Notes under the pieces: model-generated
What the model was told of the DNA's origin: nothing
The model's input: the letters and a program-made list of their open reading frames with translations, nothing else
Database searches by the model: none
Shown here: positions 1 through 6,940 of the stretch, in pieces
Layout: each line of letters starts with the position of its first letter
Position numbering within the stretch: position 1 is the first letter of the stretch
Made by a program: the position numbers and the translations under genes
Source of the DNA: JANOQP01 sp044227705
GTDB lineage: Bacteria > Bacteroidota > Bacteroidia > Chitinophagales > Saprospiraceae
Length of the DNA: 28,457 bases
Direction: 5' to 3'
Assembly: GCA_044227705.1 (NCBI GenBank)
Contig: JBGAWE010000028.1
Location: 1-28,457, forward strand

Positions 1-41
1 GCCGGATTTGTTTTCCACAAATCGACAGCGTTCGTTGGCCG

Positions 42-656
42 TTGGCGGCCCGCCGTCGGATTTTTGCCCTCGAAAAAAACACACCGGAAGTATTGGAACA
101 AGTTCAACAACATATCGAAGCCCTCGTCTTCGCCGCCCCGCAGCCCATCCCGATGGGTGAGATACAGTCCGTTTTGCAGGAGGTCTTCCAGCCCGAAATC
201 TCGGAGGAAGAAATCAACGCCGCCATCGAGGCTTCGATGCAGAAGTATCGCGCGGCCGATTTCCCGTTTGAAATCGTGGAGATTGCGGGCGGCTTTCACT
301 TCATGACGAAGGGCGCGTTCCACCCCTCCGTCGCCGTCCACCTGCGGCAGACGACGAAGAAGCGGCTCTCGCAGGCGGCCCTCGAGACGCTCGCCATCGT
401 CGCCTACAAGCAGCCGGTGAGCAAGTCGGAGCTGGAGCAAATCCGGGGCGTCGATTGCAACTATGCCATGCAAAAACTGTTGGAAAAGGAGCTTGTCGCC
501 ATCACCGGCCGCAGCGAGGGGCCGGGCAGGCCGCTGCTCTACGGCACCTCGGCCAAGTTCATGGACTACCTTGGCATCCGCAGCTTGGCCGACCTCCCGA
601 AGCCGAAGGACTTCAAAGAAGCGGAGAGCGAGGTCGGCGAGCCAATCGACAACTGA
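42..656 (+). CDS. scpB: Segregation and condensation protein B (ScpB)
   Basis: ScpB is the winged-helix partner of ScpA and the SMC ATPase in the condensin-like complex that compacts and segregates the chromosome in the cytoplasm. The protein shows the ScpB order: an opening helix with IEALVFAAPQPI, a first winged helix, then the conserved stretch LSQAALETLAIVAYKQPVSK followed by EIRGV-like QIRGVDCNYAMQKLLEKEL and GRPLLYGTS. The start is uncertain. TTG at 42 is the outermost start inside the window, but the frame stays open to the left edge, so the gene could begin upstream. The family normally starts only a few residues before IEAL, so TTG at 93 is also possible. The stop lies 11 bases before the next ATG, so it forms an operon with the DUF2480 gene. 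No scpA is visible in the window. Confidence 0.9.
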   Translation: MAARRRIFALEKNTPEVLEQVQQHIEALVFAAPQPIPMGEIQSVLQEVFQPEISEEEINAAIEASMQKYRAADFPFEIVEIAGGFHFMTKGAFHPSVAVHLRQTTKKRLSQAALETLAIVAYKQPVSKSELEQIRGVDCNYAMQKLLEKELVAITGRSEGPGRPLLYGTSAKFMDYLGIRSLADLPKPKDFKEAESEVGEPIDN

Positions 657-667
657 CTTTTGAGAAC

Positions 668-1192
668 ATGGAAAACATGACCGCGCCTCCGCTCGTCAAC
701 CGCGTCGCCCAGAGCGGCCTCGTCACCATCAACTTGGAGGACTTTTTCCCGCAGGCCGAAATCGTCGGCCTCGACCTGGCGGGCTGGCTTTTTCGCGGCC
801 TCATCCTGCGGGAAAAGGACTTCCGCGAGTCGCTCAAAAGCCACGACTGGAGCCAATACGAGGGTAAAAACCTTGCCGTCCACTGCTCCGCCGACGCCAT
901 CATCCCGATGTGGGCGTGGATGCTCGTCGCTTCGGCAGCCGCCCCGTTCGCCGCCGACATTTATCAGGGGACGCCGGAGGAAATGGTGAAGCACCATTTT
1001 TCAAAGACGATGGCTGGTTTCAAAACTGAAAAGTTCGAGGGCAAGCGCCTCGTCATAAAGGGCTGCAGCGACCGGCCGGTGCCGGCCTCGGCCTACCTCG
1101 AACTGACGCGGCTCCTGCAGCCCGTCGCCCTTTCCATCATGTTCGGGGAGCCTTGCTCGACGGTGCCGGTTTTCAAAAAAGCGCGGGATTGA
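668..1192 (+). CDS. DUF2480 family protein
   Basis: A 174-residue protein of unknown function that matches, from memory, a family restricted to Bacteroidota. Recognisable blocks are VNRVAQSGLVTINLEDFFP, WLFRGLILREKDFRE, HDWSQYEGKNLAVHCSADAI, VIKGCSDRPVPASAYLELTR and LLQPVALSIMFGEPCSTVPV near the C-terminus. There is no signal peptide or membrane segment, so it is probably cytoplasmic. Two cysteines in the conserved HCSADA and KGCSD motifs and one in EPCSTV are worth noting, but no cofactor role can be claimed. The same frame is open further upstream, but that part is an out-of-frame reading of scpB. The ATG at 668 (or the one at 677) matches the family start. It sits 11 bases after scpB and is probably cotranscribed with it. 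Confidence 0.9.
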   Translation: MENMTAPPLVNRVAQSGLVTINLEDFFPQAEIVGLDLAGWLFRGLILREKDFRESLKSHDWSQYEGKNLAVHCSADAIIPMWAWMLVASAAAPFAADIYQGTPEEMVKHHFSKTMAGFKTEKFEGKRLVIKGCSDRPVPASAYLELTRLLQPVALSIMFGEPCSTVPVFKKARD

Positions 1193-1200
1193 TACCTTCG
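1193..1200 (+). promoter_or_regulatory. Candidate -7 box for the tRNA
   Basis: TACCTTCG differs by one base from the Bacteroidota -7 consensus TAnnTTTG and ends 11 bases before the mature tRNA 5' end, a sensible distance. No clear TTG is present at the -33 position, only a TTTTC about 19 bases upstream. The support is therefore weak. Near-identical octamers occur in front of the helicase and the ion-channel genes. Confidence 0.3.
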
Positions 1201-1211
1201 CACCAATCTTC

Positions 1212-1285
1212 GGCCCCATAGCTCAGTTGGTCAGAGCAGCAGACTCATAATCCGAAGGTCACAGGTTCAAGCCCTGTTGGGGCCA
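1212..1285 (+). tRNA. tRNA-Met (anticodon CAT)
   Basis: A 74-nt cloverleaf can be drawn by hand. The acceptor stem is GGCCCCA (1212-1218) with TGGGGCC (1278-1284), discriminator A1285. The D stem is GCTC/GAGC, the anticodon loop CTCATAA with CAT at 1246-1248, and the T stem ACAGG/CCTGT around loop TTCAAGC. CCA is not encoded. It could be elongator tRNA-Met or a CAT tRNA whose C is modified to read AUA (tRNA-Ile2). The initiator is unlikely, because it usually has an unpaired first acceptor position and three G-C pairs below the anticodon loop. The anticodon stem GCAGA/TCCGA has two apposed bases that do not pair (27-43 and 29-41), which is unusual. Confidence 0.9.
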
Positions 1286-1308
1286 CACTATCAGCTCAAA
1301 AGGTTAAA

Positions 1309-1362
1309 GCCAAAAGGCAAAAGGTCGGGTTCGACGCTTTTGCCTTTTGCCTTTTGCTTTTT
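1309..1362. terminator. Long hairpin between tRNA and convergent gene, probable bidirectional terminator
   Basis: A perfect 13-bp inverted repeat (CAAAAGGCAAAAG at 1311-1323 with its complement at 1337-1349) is extended inward by GTCG/CGAC around a GGTT loop with one bulged base. It lies in the 108-bp gap between the tRNA and the 3' end of the giant minus-strand gene, where both transcription units need to stop. The arms themselves are made of AAAAGGC heptamers, so the structure may have arisen from a simple repeat. Confidence 0.6.
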
Positions 1363-1393
1363 GGGCCTATGACCGACAGCGGGACTCGAGGGT

Positions 1394-4300
1394 TCATTGC
1401 CTTAAAACCCGTTTCCCCAAAACGCCCCGCTCGGTTTCGACCCTGACGAAATAGATGCCCGGCGGCAGATCGGAGAGTGAGAAGCCCCTGTCCGAGGTTG
1501 TTTTCACCACCTGCCCGGCGGCGTCGGCGACGGTTGTCAGCAGCGTCTCCGTGTCGGTTTCGATGGAGATGTTCCCGTCAAAATCCGAGCGGATGGCAAT
1601 CTGGCCATCGACCCTTTTTTCCAAAAAAGCGAGGGTCGAAAACTCGGCCCGCCCGTCCAAGTTGTTGATTTTCAACCGGTAATAAGCTGACTGGGTAAAA
1701 TCGTCGTCGAGGAACCGGTACTCCGACGGGCGGTTGTAGGCCTTGACGGAGCCTGTTTTTTCAAAAAGCCGGCCGTCGGTACTCTTCTCGATGTCAAAGT
1801 TTTCGAGGCTGGACTCGGAGGCGGTCTGCCAGTCGAGCTGGGCTCCCATGCCCGGTTTTTCCACCGCGGCAAAGCGCAACAGCTCGAGGGGCAGGGCGGC
1901 ATTGGCCGTGATGACCACATTGGTGGCGTTGTAGGCGACCACAAAGCTCAAGCCCGTGACAGCCGGGATGCTGACGGTGGCGAACTGCCCGACCCGGCTC
2001 CCGCAGGTGAGGATGGTGAACGTGTTGCCGATGGCCGGCGTGAACTCCCAGACCACCTGCAAACTGGCATTGGTGAGGGTCGCGGCACCGCTGATTGCCA
2101 GCACGTCGAACGAGCCGGCAGTCGTGCCGTTGATCTCGCACGGGTAGGTGGCGCTTCCCAGGTTGAGGCTCCCGGTGACAGTGAGGGTGCCGGGGCTTTG
2201 TCCCGGGGCGAGCGTGGAGCCGGTGCCGTTGGTCCATATGGCCGAGTTTGCGATAGTGCCGGTGCCTTTGACGGAGCCGGAGTTGGTGAGCGTTCCGTTG
2301 ACTGTGATGGTACCAGTTGCGTTGTTCGTGAGGATCGCGCCCGACTTGTTGTCTAGCGTGCCAAGTATCTTGAGCTTGCCGCTTGCGGCGGTCTGGATGA
2401 TGCCGCCGCTGAGATTGTTGAGCGTGAAGTCGCTGCCGACGCCGCCGTTGGTCACATTGCCAAAGGTGACAGTCCCTTCATTGGAAACGCTGGTCCCCGA
2501 TGCCCCCTCGATGCCTTGGTTGACAGCGGCGCTGTTGCCGATTTGGAGGTTGCCGAGATTGGAAAAAACGGACGGCGAGCTGGATTTGTAAATGGCGGCA
2601 TTGGTGGTCACGTTGTTGATGGTGAGCGTCCCGCTGCTCCCATTGACAAAGGACCCCAAACTCTGGCCAAAGAGGCCAAAACTGCTGATTGGCCCGAGGT
2701 TGCCGAGCTGGATGGCACCATCGTTTTGAAAGGTGGAATACTCGCCAAAAAGGATGCCCGTATTGGAGAAGTTGTTTATCTCGATCGTCCCGGTCGCGGT
2801 GTTGCTGAAGGAAACAGAGCCTGTCGCATCGATGCCGCTGCCGGAACTGGCTGCGATGTTGCCGAGTTTCAGGCTGCCCGAGTTGGTGACGACGCTCACA
2901 TCATTGACAAAGTAGGAGAAGTACAGCGCGGAGCCATTTGTGATCCTGTTCACCTCAATCTGGCCGCTCGCAAAATTGTTGATCGTGCAGGGGTTGCAGT
3001 AAACGCCTAAGCCTCTGACGGCTGTGGCGTTGCCGATTTGAAAAATGCCGGAATTAGACAAAGCACCGCCGTATTCCATGTACAGGCCGTTGCCGTAAGG
3101 GTAGTTCTGCGGCAGGTTGTCGATGGTGCAGGTGGCCCCGGCGGCGTTTGTCATGGTCTTCGGACCCGAGATGTAGATCCCCCTGTCATAAACAGCGGCC
3201 AGGTTGCCAATATGGATGGTGCCGTTGTTGGTGAAAGAAATGAGCGACGTCATGCCGTTGCCCGCCGTGCTCCGGTTGACCTCCACCAAACTGGTCGAAA
3301 GGGTGGTGAAAGTCCCGGCCTCCAAGTAGATGCCATCGTGATAGATGCTCGCGGTGGCCCCGATTTTGAGCATCCCGGCATTGGAAAATTGGCTGCTGGC
3401 ACCGGTCATGTACAGGCCGTGGCCCTGGTTGCCGGCCGTGCTGGTCACGTTGTTGATGGTCAGTGTCGCGCCGAGCTGGTTGTAAAACTGGGCCCCGTTG
3501 GCCACTTGCAGGCCGTACCGGAAAACGGAGGCTGTGTTCCCGAGGTTGATGGTGCCCTGATTGGTCACGGTCGTCCCCGTTCCGGTCAGTTGCATCCCGT
3601 CCTCGGTGGCATTGTTGATGTTCAAGGTGCCGTTGGCGGCGATGGTCAGATCCGCCCCAGCGGACAGGTAGACGCTCTTCGCCACCGCTGTCGTACCGGC
3701 CCCGATGGTCGGGTCGTCGCCCGCGTTCAGCAGCACGTTGTCGCCGGAGGTCGGTGCTCCGGCGGGCGACCAGTTGGCGGCCGTCGCCCAGTTGCCGGTG
3801 CCGCCGACCCAGTTTTTGGGCGGATGGCAGGCGGCCTCCACTTGCGTCCGGGTGGCACAACCGGTGGCGTTGCCATAGATGGTGGCCGGATTGGTGGGGA
3901 TGTCGAGGTAGGCACAAATGTTGGGCAGCTCGCAGACCGACAGGCTGGGCTGGTCGGAGATGTAGAGGCCGGTCATGGTCGCGTGGCCGATGTTGCCCAA
4001 GCCGGTCAGGTTGGAGAGCGCGCTGTTCCCTTCAATGTAAAGTTGCCCGCCCCCCATCGATGTGAGGGAGTTCAGAGCCGTCAGGTTTGTCAAAACTGGG
4101 TTCAGCTGGAGCTTGAGGCCCCCCACCGAGGCCAGCGACGCCAGCCCGGCCAGCGTCGTCAGCGCGCTATTTGAATAAAAGCGCAGCACCCCGCCGACCG
4201 ACGCGAGCGACCCGAGGCCCGTCAGGTTGGACAGCGAGGGGTTGCTGTAAATCTCAAGCCCGCCGGTGATGGAGCCGACGTTGAGGCCGGTCAGGTTGGC

Positions 4301-5968
4301 CAGCACGTTGTTCCCCAAGATCTGGACGCTGCCGTTGACGGTCGTCAAGGCCGACAGGCCCGACAGGCTCGTCAAGACGGTGTTCGAGTTGATGGAAAGC
4401 CCGGCCACCGATGTGACTGGCCCCAAGCTGGCGATGCTCGTCAGCGACCCGTTACCGCTGATGTCTAGCGACCCAGTGATGGAACTCACCGCGCCCATCC
4501 CGGCCGTGCTCGACAGGGCGGCGTTGCTGTTGATGGAAAGATTGCCTCCGATGGTCGCCACCGCGCCCAGTCCGTTCAAATTGGTCAGGGCGTTGTTGTT
4601 CTCGATCTTCAATGCCCCCGCAACGGTGGTCAGAGCCGTCGCCCCGGCCAAGGTGGTCATGGCGCTGTTGTAGGTTATCTCCAAGTTGCCGGTGACGGTT
4701 GTCAGCGCGGACAGCCCTGTGAGGTTTGCCAATGCCGCGTTGACGTAGATGCGCATCGGGCCGCCGACGGACGTCAGCGCGCTCAACCCGGAGAGGCTCG
4801 TCAGGGCCGGGTTGAACTGGATTTCGAGCAGCTGCCCGATGGTGGCCAGTGAGTTTAGCCCCGACAGGCTGGAAAGGGCGTTGTTCGAATTTATCCTGGC
4901 GAATCTCGTGACGGTGGTCAGGCCGCCCAGCCCGTTCAGGCTTGCCATGGCGGAATTGCCGGTGATCAAGAGGTCTCTCCCTACTGATGCGATGCCGCCG
5001 AGGCCCGTGAGGTTCGTCAAAGATGCATTGTTGGAGATGGCCAAATCGTCCGTGGTCGCGGTGATCCCGTTCAGCCCCGTCAGGTTGGTGAGGGCGTTGT
5101 TCGACGTCACTCTGATGGTCGTCACCGGCCCGGTCACCCCGGCCAGTGCGGCGATGCTCGTCAGAGCCGGGTTCGATGAAATTTCCACGCCTCCAGAACT
5201 GGCGGCCGCCTCGAGTCCCGACAGGCTAGTCAGGCCGTTCATGGATCCGATTAGAATGAATTGGGTGCTGGTCAGCGCGTTGAACCCCGTGAGGCTCGTC
5301 AGCAAGGGGCACGACTGGATGTCGAGCCTGCCGCCGATGGACGTGAGCGACCCCAAGGCCGCCACGCTCGCCAGCACGTTGTTGTTTTTTATTTCCATGC
5401 CCGAACCACCGGCGCCCGTGATGGTGCCGAGGGCGTTCAGCCCGGCGAGGCTCGTCAGGGCGGAATTGTTGTTGATCTGCACCGTCGCGCCGACCGAGGC
5501 GAGGGCGTTCAGCCCGAGCAGGCTCGTCAGCCCGCTGTTGTTGCGCACATAGAGGTTGCCGCCGACCGTCGTGAGCGCCCCGAGCCCCGTCAGGTTCGCC
5601 AGGGCGGTGTTGTTTTGGATGACCAACTGGCCGCCGATGGAGGTCAGTTGGCTCAACCCGTTGAGGTTGGTGATGTTCCCCGGCACGCTTTCGGAGATGG
5701 TGATGCCGTAAAGCATGGTGGCGCAGCCCGGATAGTTGGTGGGGAAGGCGTCGATCTGTGCTTGCGTGGTAAAGGCGATGGAGAAACCTGGGCAAGCCGA
5801 AAACAGGCGGATCGCCGAAAAAGCAAATAGGAAAATGGTCGAAAATGCTCTTGTCGTCTTTCCCACAGGCCGGTGCAAAGGGCGGTAGGAAACGCGCGCC
5901 GCGCAGCACCGGAGGGCGCCGAAAAGGGGGGCGACGGCCAAAAGATGGAAGGAGGCGATTGATTCCAT
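1394..5968 (-). CDS. Giant secreted leucine-rich-repeat protein with type IX secretion sorting domain
   Basis: This 1524-residue protein is probably exported across both membranes by the type IX system and anchored or released at the cell surface. Order: hydrophobic N-terminus; 24 leucine-rich repeats of 22-28 residues (about 99-670; core LtsLsGLnaLtsvgg..I..N.a); a cysteine-bearing cap (SVCELPNICAYLD, GCATRTQVEAACH); a NWVGGTGNW linker near 717; a long beta-rich region with repeated NxGtixIGN motifs (about 740-1350); the LPLELLRF module common before sorting signals; and a C-terminal sorting domain (about 1455-1524, GIYFVRVETERG...GKRVL). The ATG at 5968 is the outermost start. GTG at 5866 gives a better signal peptide (KTTR, then a hydrophobic run ending about residue 58), so the true product may be 34 residues shorter. 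An adhesin or surface-structure role is inferred; no enzyme domain is seen. Confidence 0.85.
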   Translation of the reverse strand: MESIASFHLLAVAPLFGALRCCAARVSYRPLHRPVGKTTRAFSTIFLFAFSAIRLFSACPGFSIAFTTQAQIDAFPTNYPGCATMLYGITISESVPGNITNLNGLSQLTSIGGQLVIQNNTALANLTGLGALTTVGGNLYVRNNSGLTSLLGLNALASVGATVQINNNSALTSLAGLNALGTITGAGGSGMEIKNNNVLASVAALGSLTSIGGRLDIQSCPLLTSLTGFNALTSTQFILIGSMNGLTSLSGLEAAASSGGVEISSNPALTSIAALAGVTGPVTTIRVTSNNALTNLTGLNGITATTDDLAISNNASLTNLTGLGGIASVGRDLLITGNSAMASLNGLGGLTTVTRFARINSNNALSSLSGLNSLATIGQLLEIQFNPALTSLSGLSALTSVGGPMRIYVNAALANLTGLSALTTVTGNLEITYNSAMTTLAGATALTTVAGALKIENNNALTNLNGLGAVATIGGNLSINSNAALSSTAGMGAVSSITGSLDISGNGSLTSIASLGPVTSVAGLSINSNTVLTSLSGLSALTTVNGSVQILGNNVLANLTGLNVGSITGGLEIYSNPSLSNLTGLGSLASVGGVLRFYSNSALTTLAGLASLASVGGLKLQLNPVLTNLTALNSLTSMGGGQLYIEGNSALSNLTGLGNIGHATMTGLYISDQPSLSVCELPNICAYLDIPTNPATIYGNATGCATRTQVEAACHPPKNWVGGTGNWATAANWSPAGAPTSGDNVLLNAGDDPTIGAGTTAVAKSVYLSAGADLTIAANGTLNINNATEDGMQLTGTGTTVTNQGTINLGNTASVFRYGLQVANGAQFYNQLGATLTINNVTSTAGNQGHGLYMTGASSQFSNAGMLKIGATASIYHDGIYLEAGTFTTLSTSLVEVNRSTAGNGMTSLISFTNNGTIHIGNLAAVYDRGIYISGPKTMTNAAGATCTIDNLPQNYPYGNGLYMEYGGALSNSGIFQIGNATAVRGLGVYCNPCTINNFASGQIEVNRITNGSALYFSYFVNDVSVVTNSGSLKLGNIAASSGSGIDATGSVSFSNTATGTIEINNFSNTGILFGEYSTFQNDGAIQLGNLGPISSFGLFGQSLGSFVNGSSGTLTINNVTTNAAIYKSSSPSVFSNLGNLQIGNSAAVNQGIEGASGTSVSNEGTVTFGNVTNGGVGSDFTLNNLSGGIIQTAASGKLKILGTLDNKSGAILTNNATGTITVNGTLTNSGSVKGTGTIANSAIWTNGTGSTLAPGQSPGTLTVTGSLNLGSATYPCEINGTTAGSFDVLAISGAATLTNASLQVVWEFTPAIGNTFTILTCGSRVGQFATVSIPAVTGLSFVVAYNATNVVITANAALPLELLRFAAVEKPGMGAQLDWQTASESSLENFDIEKSTDGRLFEKTGSVKAYNRPSEYRFLDDDFTQSAYYRLKINNLDGRAEFSTLAFLEKRVDGQIAIRSDFDGNISIETDTETLLTTVADAAGQVVKTTSDRGFSLSDLPPGIYFVRVETERGVLGKRVLRQ
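3951..5674 (-). repeat. Array of 24 leucine-rich repeat units (about 72 bp each)
   Basis: Within the giant gene, 24 consecutive units of 22-28 residues each begin with L or M, carry GL(n/s)aL near position 6-10 and end in an asparagine-rich NN-x-A. The DNA period is about 72 bases with considerable divergence between units, so this is an old protein-level array and not a recent tandem expansion. The units resemble the Receptor L-domain-like repeats found in Bacteroidota surface proteins. Confidence 0.8.
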
Positions 5969-6248
5969 GTTGAAAAAGGGGATGAGAATTCTAAAAATGA
6001 GCCACCCGACGGCCGCTCACTTGCCGGGCGTGCAAAAAGCCATCACTTATCGAATGCACCACCGCCGAACAGGGCAGCGAACAGCAGGGGCAGCAATGGC
6101 CGCGCCACCAGTTGGGAGGCTTTTTCATCTTCAAAAGATTGACTGTGAGAAAATTGTGGGCGGCGACAATGGGCCGCTTTCTGACGGCAAACCTCTGCTG
6201 CCCGCCGCCGCCGCGCAATCCCATGAAAGGGGGACGGGCGGCCCGCGC
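5969..6248. other. Intergenic gap between regulator and giant surface gene
   Basis: This 280-bp space lies between the stop of the response regulator and the start of the giant gene, both on the minus strand. I see no clear TTG/TAnnTTTG promoter, no strong T-tailed hairpin and no convincing small gene. The minus-strand frame at 5991-6224 has Cys/Pro/Trp-rich, family-less translation and is rejected. If the giant gene starts at GTG 5866, the gap is 382 bp and probably contains its promoter. Confidence 0.4.
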
Positions 6249-6884
6249 CTATTTCAAGAACGCCTTCGAGACCGCCTCGCTCAACGAATGGACGTGCAGT
6301 TTTTCGTAAATCCTTTTGACGTGCGTCCGCACCGTCTCGATGCTGATGGCCAGCTCCGCGGCCACCATCTTGTAGCTGAAACCTTTGGCCAGCGTCCGCA
6401 GGACCTCCGCCTCGCGGTCGGTCAGGGTGTCAAGCTCGGGCCGGGCCGGGCCTTTTTTCAGGCTGGAAAACAGCAGCAGCGCCCGCCGCGCCACCGACGG
6501 CGACATCGGTGCGCCGCCCTCGACCGCCTCGCGGATGGATTCGAGGAGCCGGGCGGGCGGCGTTTTTTTCAACAAATAGCCGTTGGCCCCGGCGAGGATG
6601 GCGCCCATCACCCGCTCGTCGTCGTCGAAGACGGTCAGCATCAGGGCCTCCACCCCCGGGTGCGATTTTTTGAGCAGCGCGACGCCCGCGATGCCGTCCA
6701 GTCGCCCGGCGAGGTCGATGTCCATCAAGACCACGTCGGGGCGCAGCGCGTCGGCCTCCTCGACGACTCGGTCGCAGCTGTCGAAGGTGCCGCACAGCTC
6801 GAAGCCGTCGGTGCCGCCGATGAGCGCGGCGAGCGCGCCCCGCATTCCGGGGTTGTCCTCGTAGATGATGGTGCGGATGGGCAT
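6249..6884 (-). CDS. Two-component response regulator, receiver plus LuxR/GerE DNA-binding domain
   Basis: A 211-residue NarL/FixJ-type regulator. The receiver (about 1-125) has the acidic pair E9-D10, phospho-acceptor D55 in VVLMDIDL, T84 in LTVFDDD and a lysine pair K106-K107 in YLLKKTPP. The output domain (about 150-211) reads LTDREAEVLRTLAKGFSYK, then ISIETVRTHVKRIYEKLHV, the typical GerE helix-turn-helix. Its neighbour, a HisKA_3-type sensor kinase, is its obvious partner. Start choice: ATG at 6884 puts the first beta strand (PIRTIIYEDN) at the normal distance. However, another ATG at 6944 overlaps the kinase stop as ATGA and would add 20 residues without domain signal. That alternative suits translational coupling and cannot be excluded. 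Confidence 0.9.
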   Translation of the reverse strand: MPIRTIIYEDNPGMRGALAALIGGTDGFELCGTFDSCDRVVEEADALRPDVVLMDIDLAGRLDGIAGVALLKKSHPGVEALMLTVFDDDERVMGAILAGANGYLLKKTPPARLLESIREAVEGGAPMSPSVARRALLLFSSLKKGPARPELDTLTDREAEVLRTLAKGFSYKMVAAELAISIETVRTHVKRIYEKLHVHSLSEAVSKAFLK

Positions 6885-6940
6885 GGTCGCGGGTTTTTTG
6901 CAAAAATCGGCTTCGGGCGGCGGCTCGGCCAATCCCATGT

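Noticed and set aside
455..667. Upstream extension of the DUF2480 reading frame
   Set aside because: It overlaps the conserved end of scpB in another frame and gives a His/Gly/Arg-rich translation unlike the family's N-terminus.
3951..5674. Regular repeats about 72 bp long looking at first like a CRISPR or satellite array
   Set aside because: Units are divergent, lack identical repeats with unique spacers, and translate into continuous leucine-rich repeats in one frame.
5991..6224. Small minus-strand frame between regulator and giant surface gene
   Set aside because: Cys/Trp/Pro-rich translation without a recognisable start signal or family. More likely non-coding leader of the giant gene.
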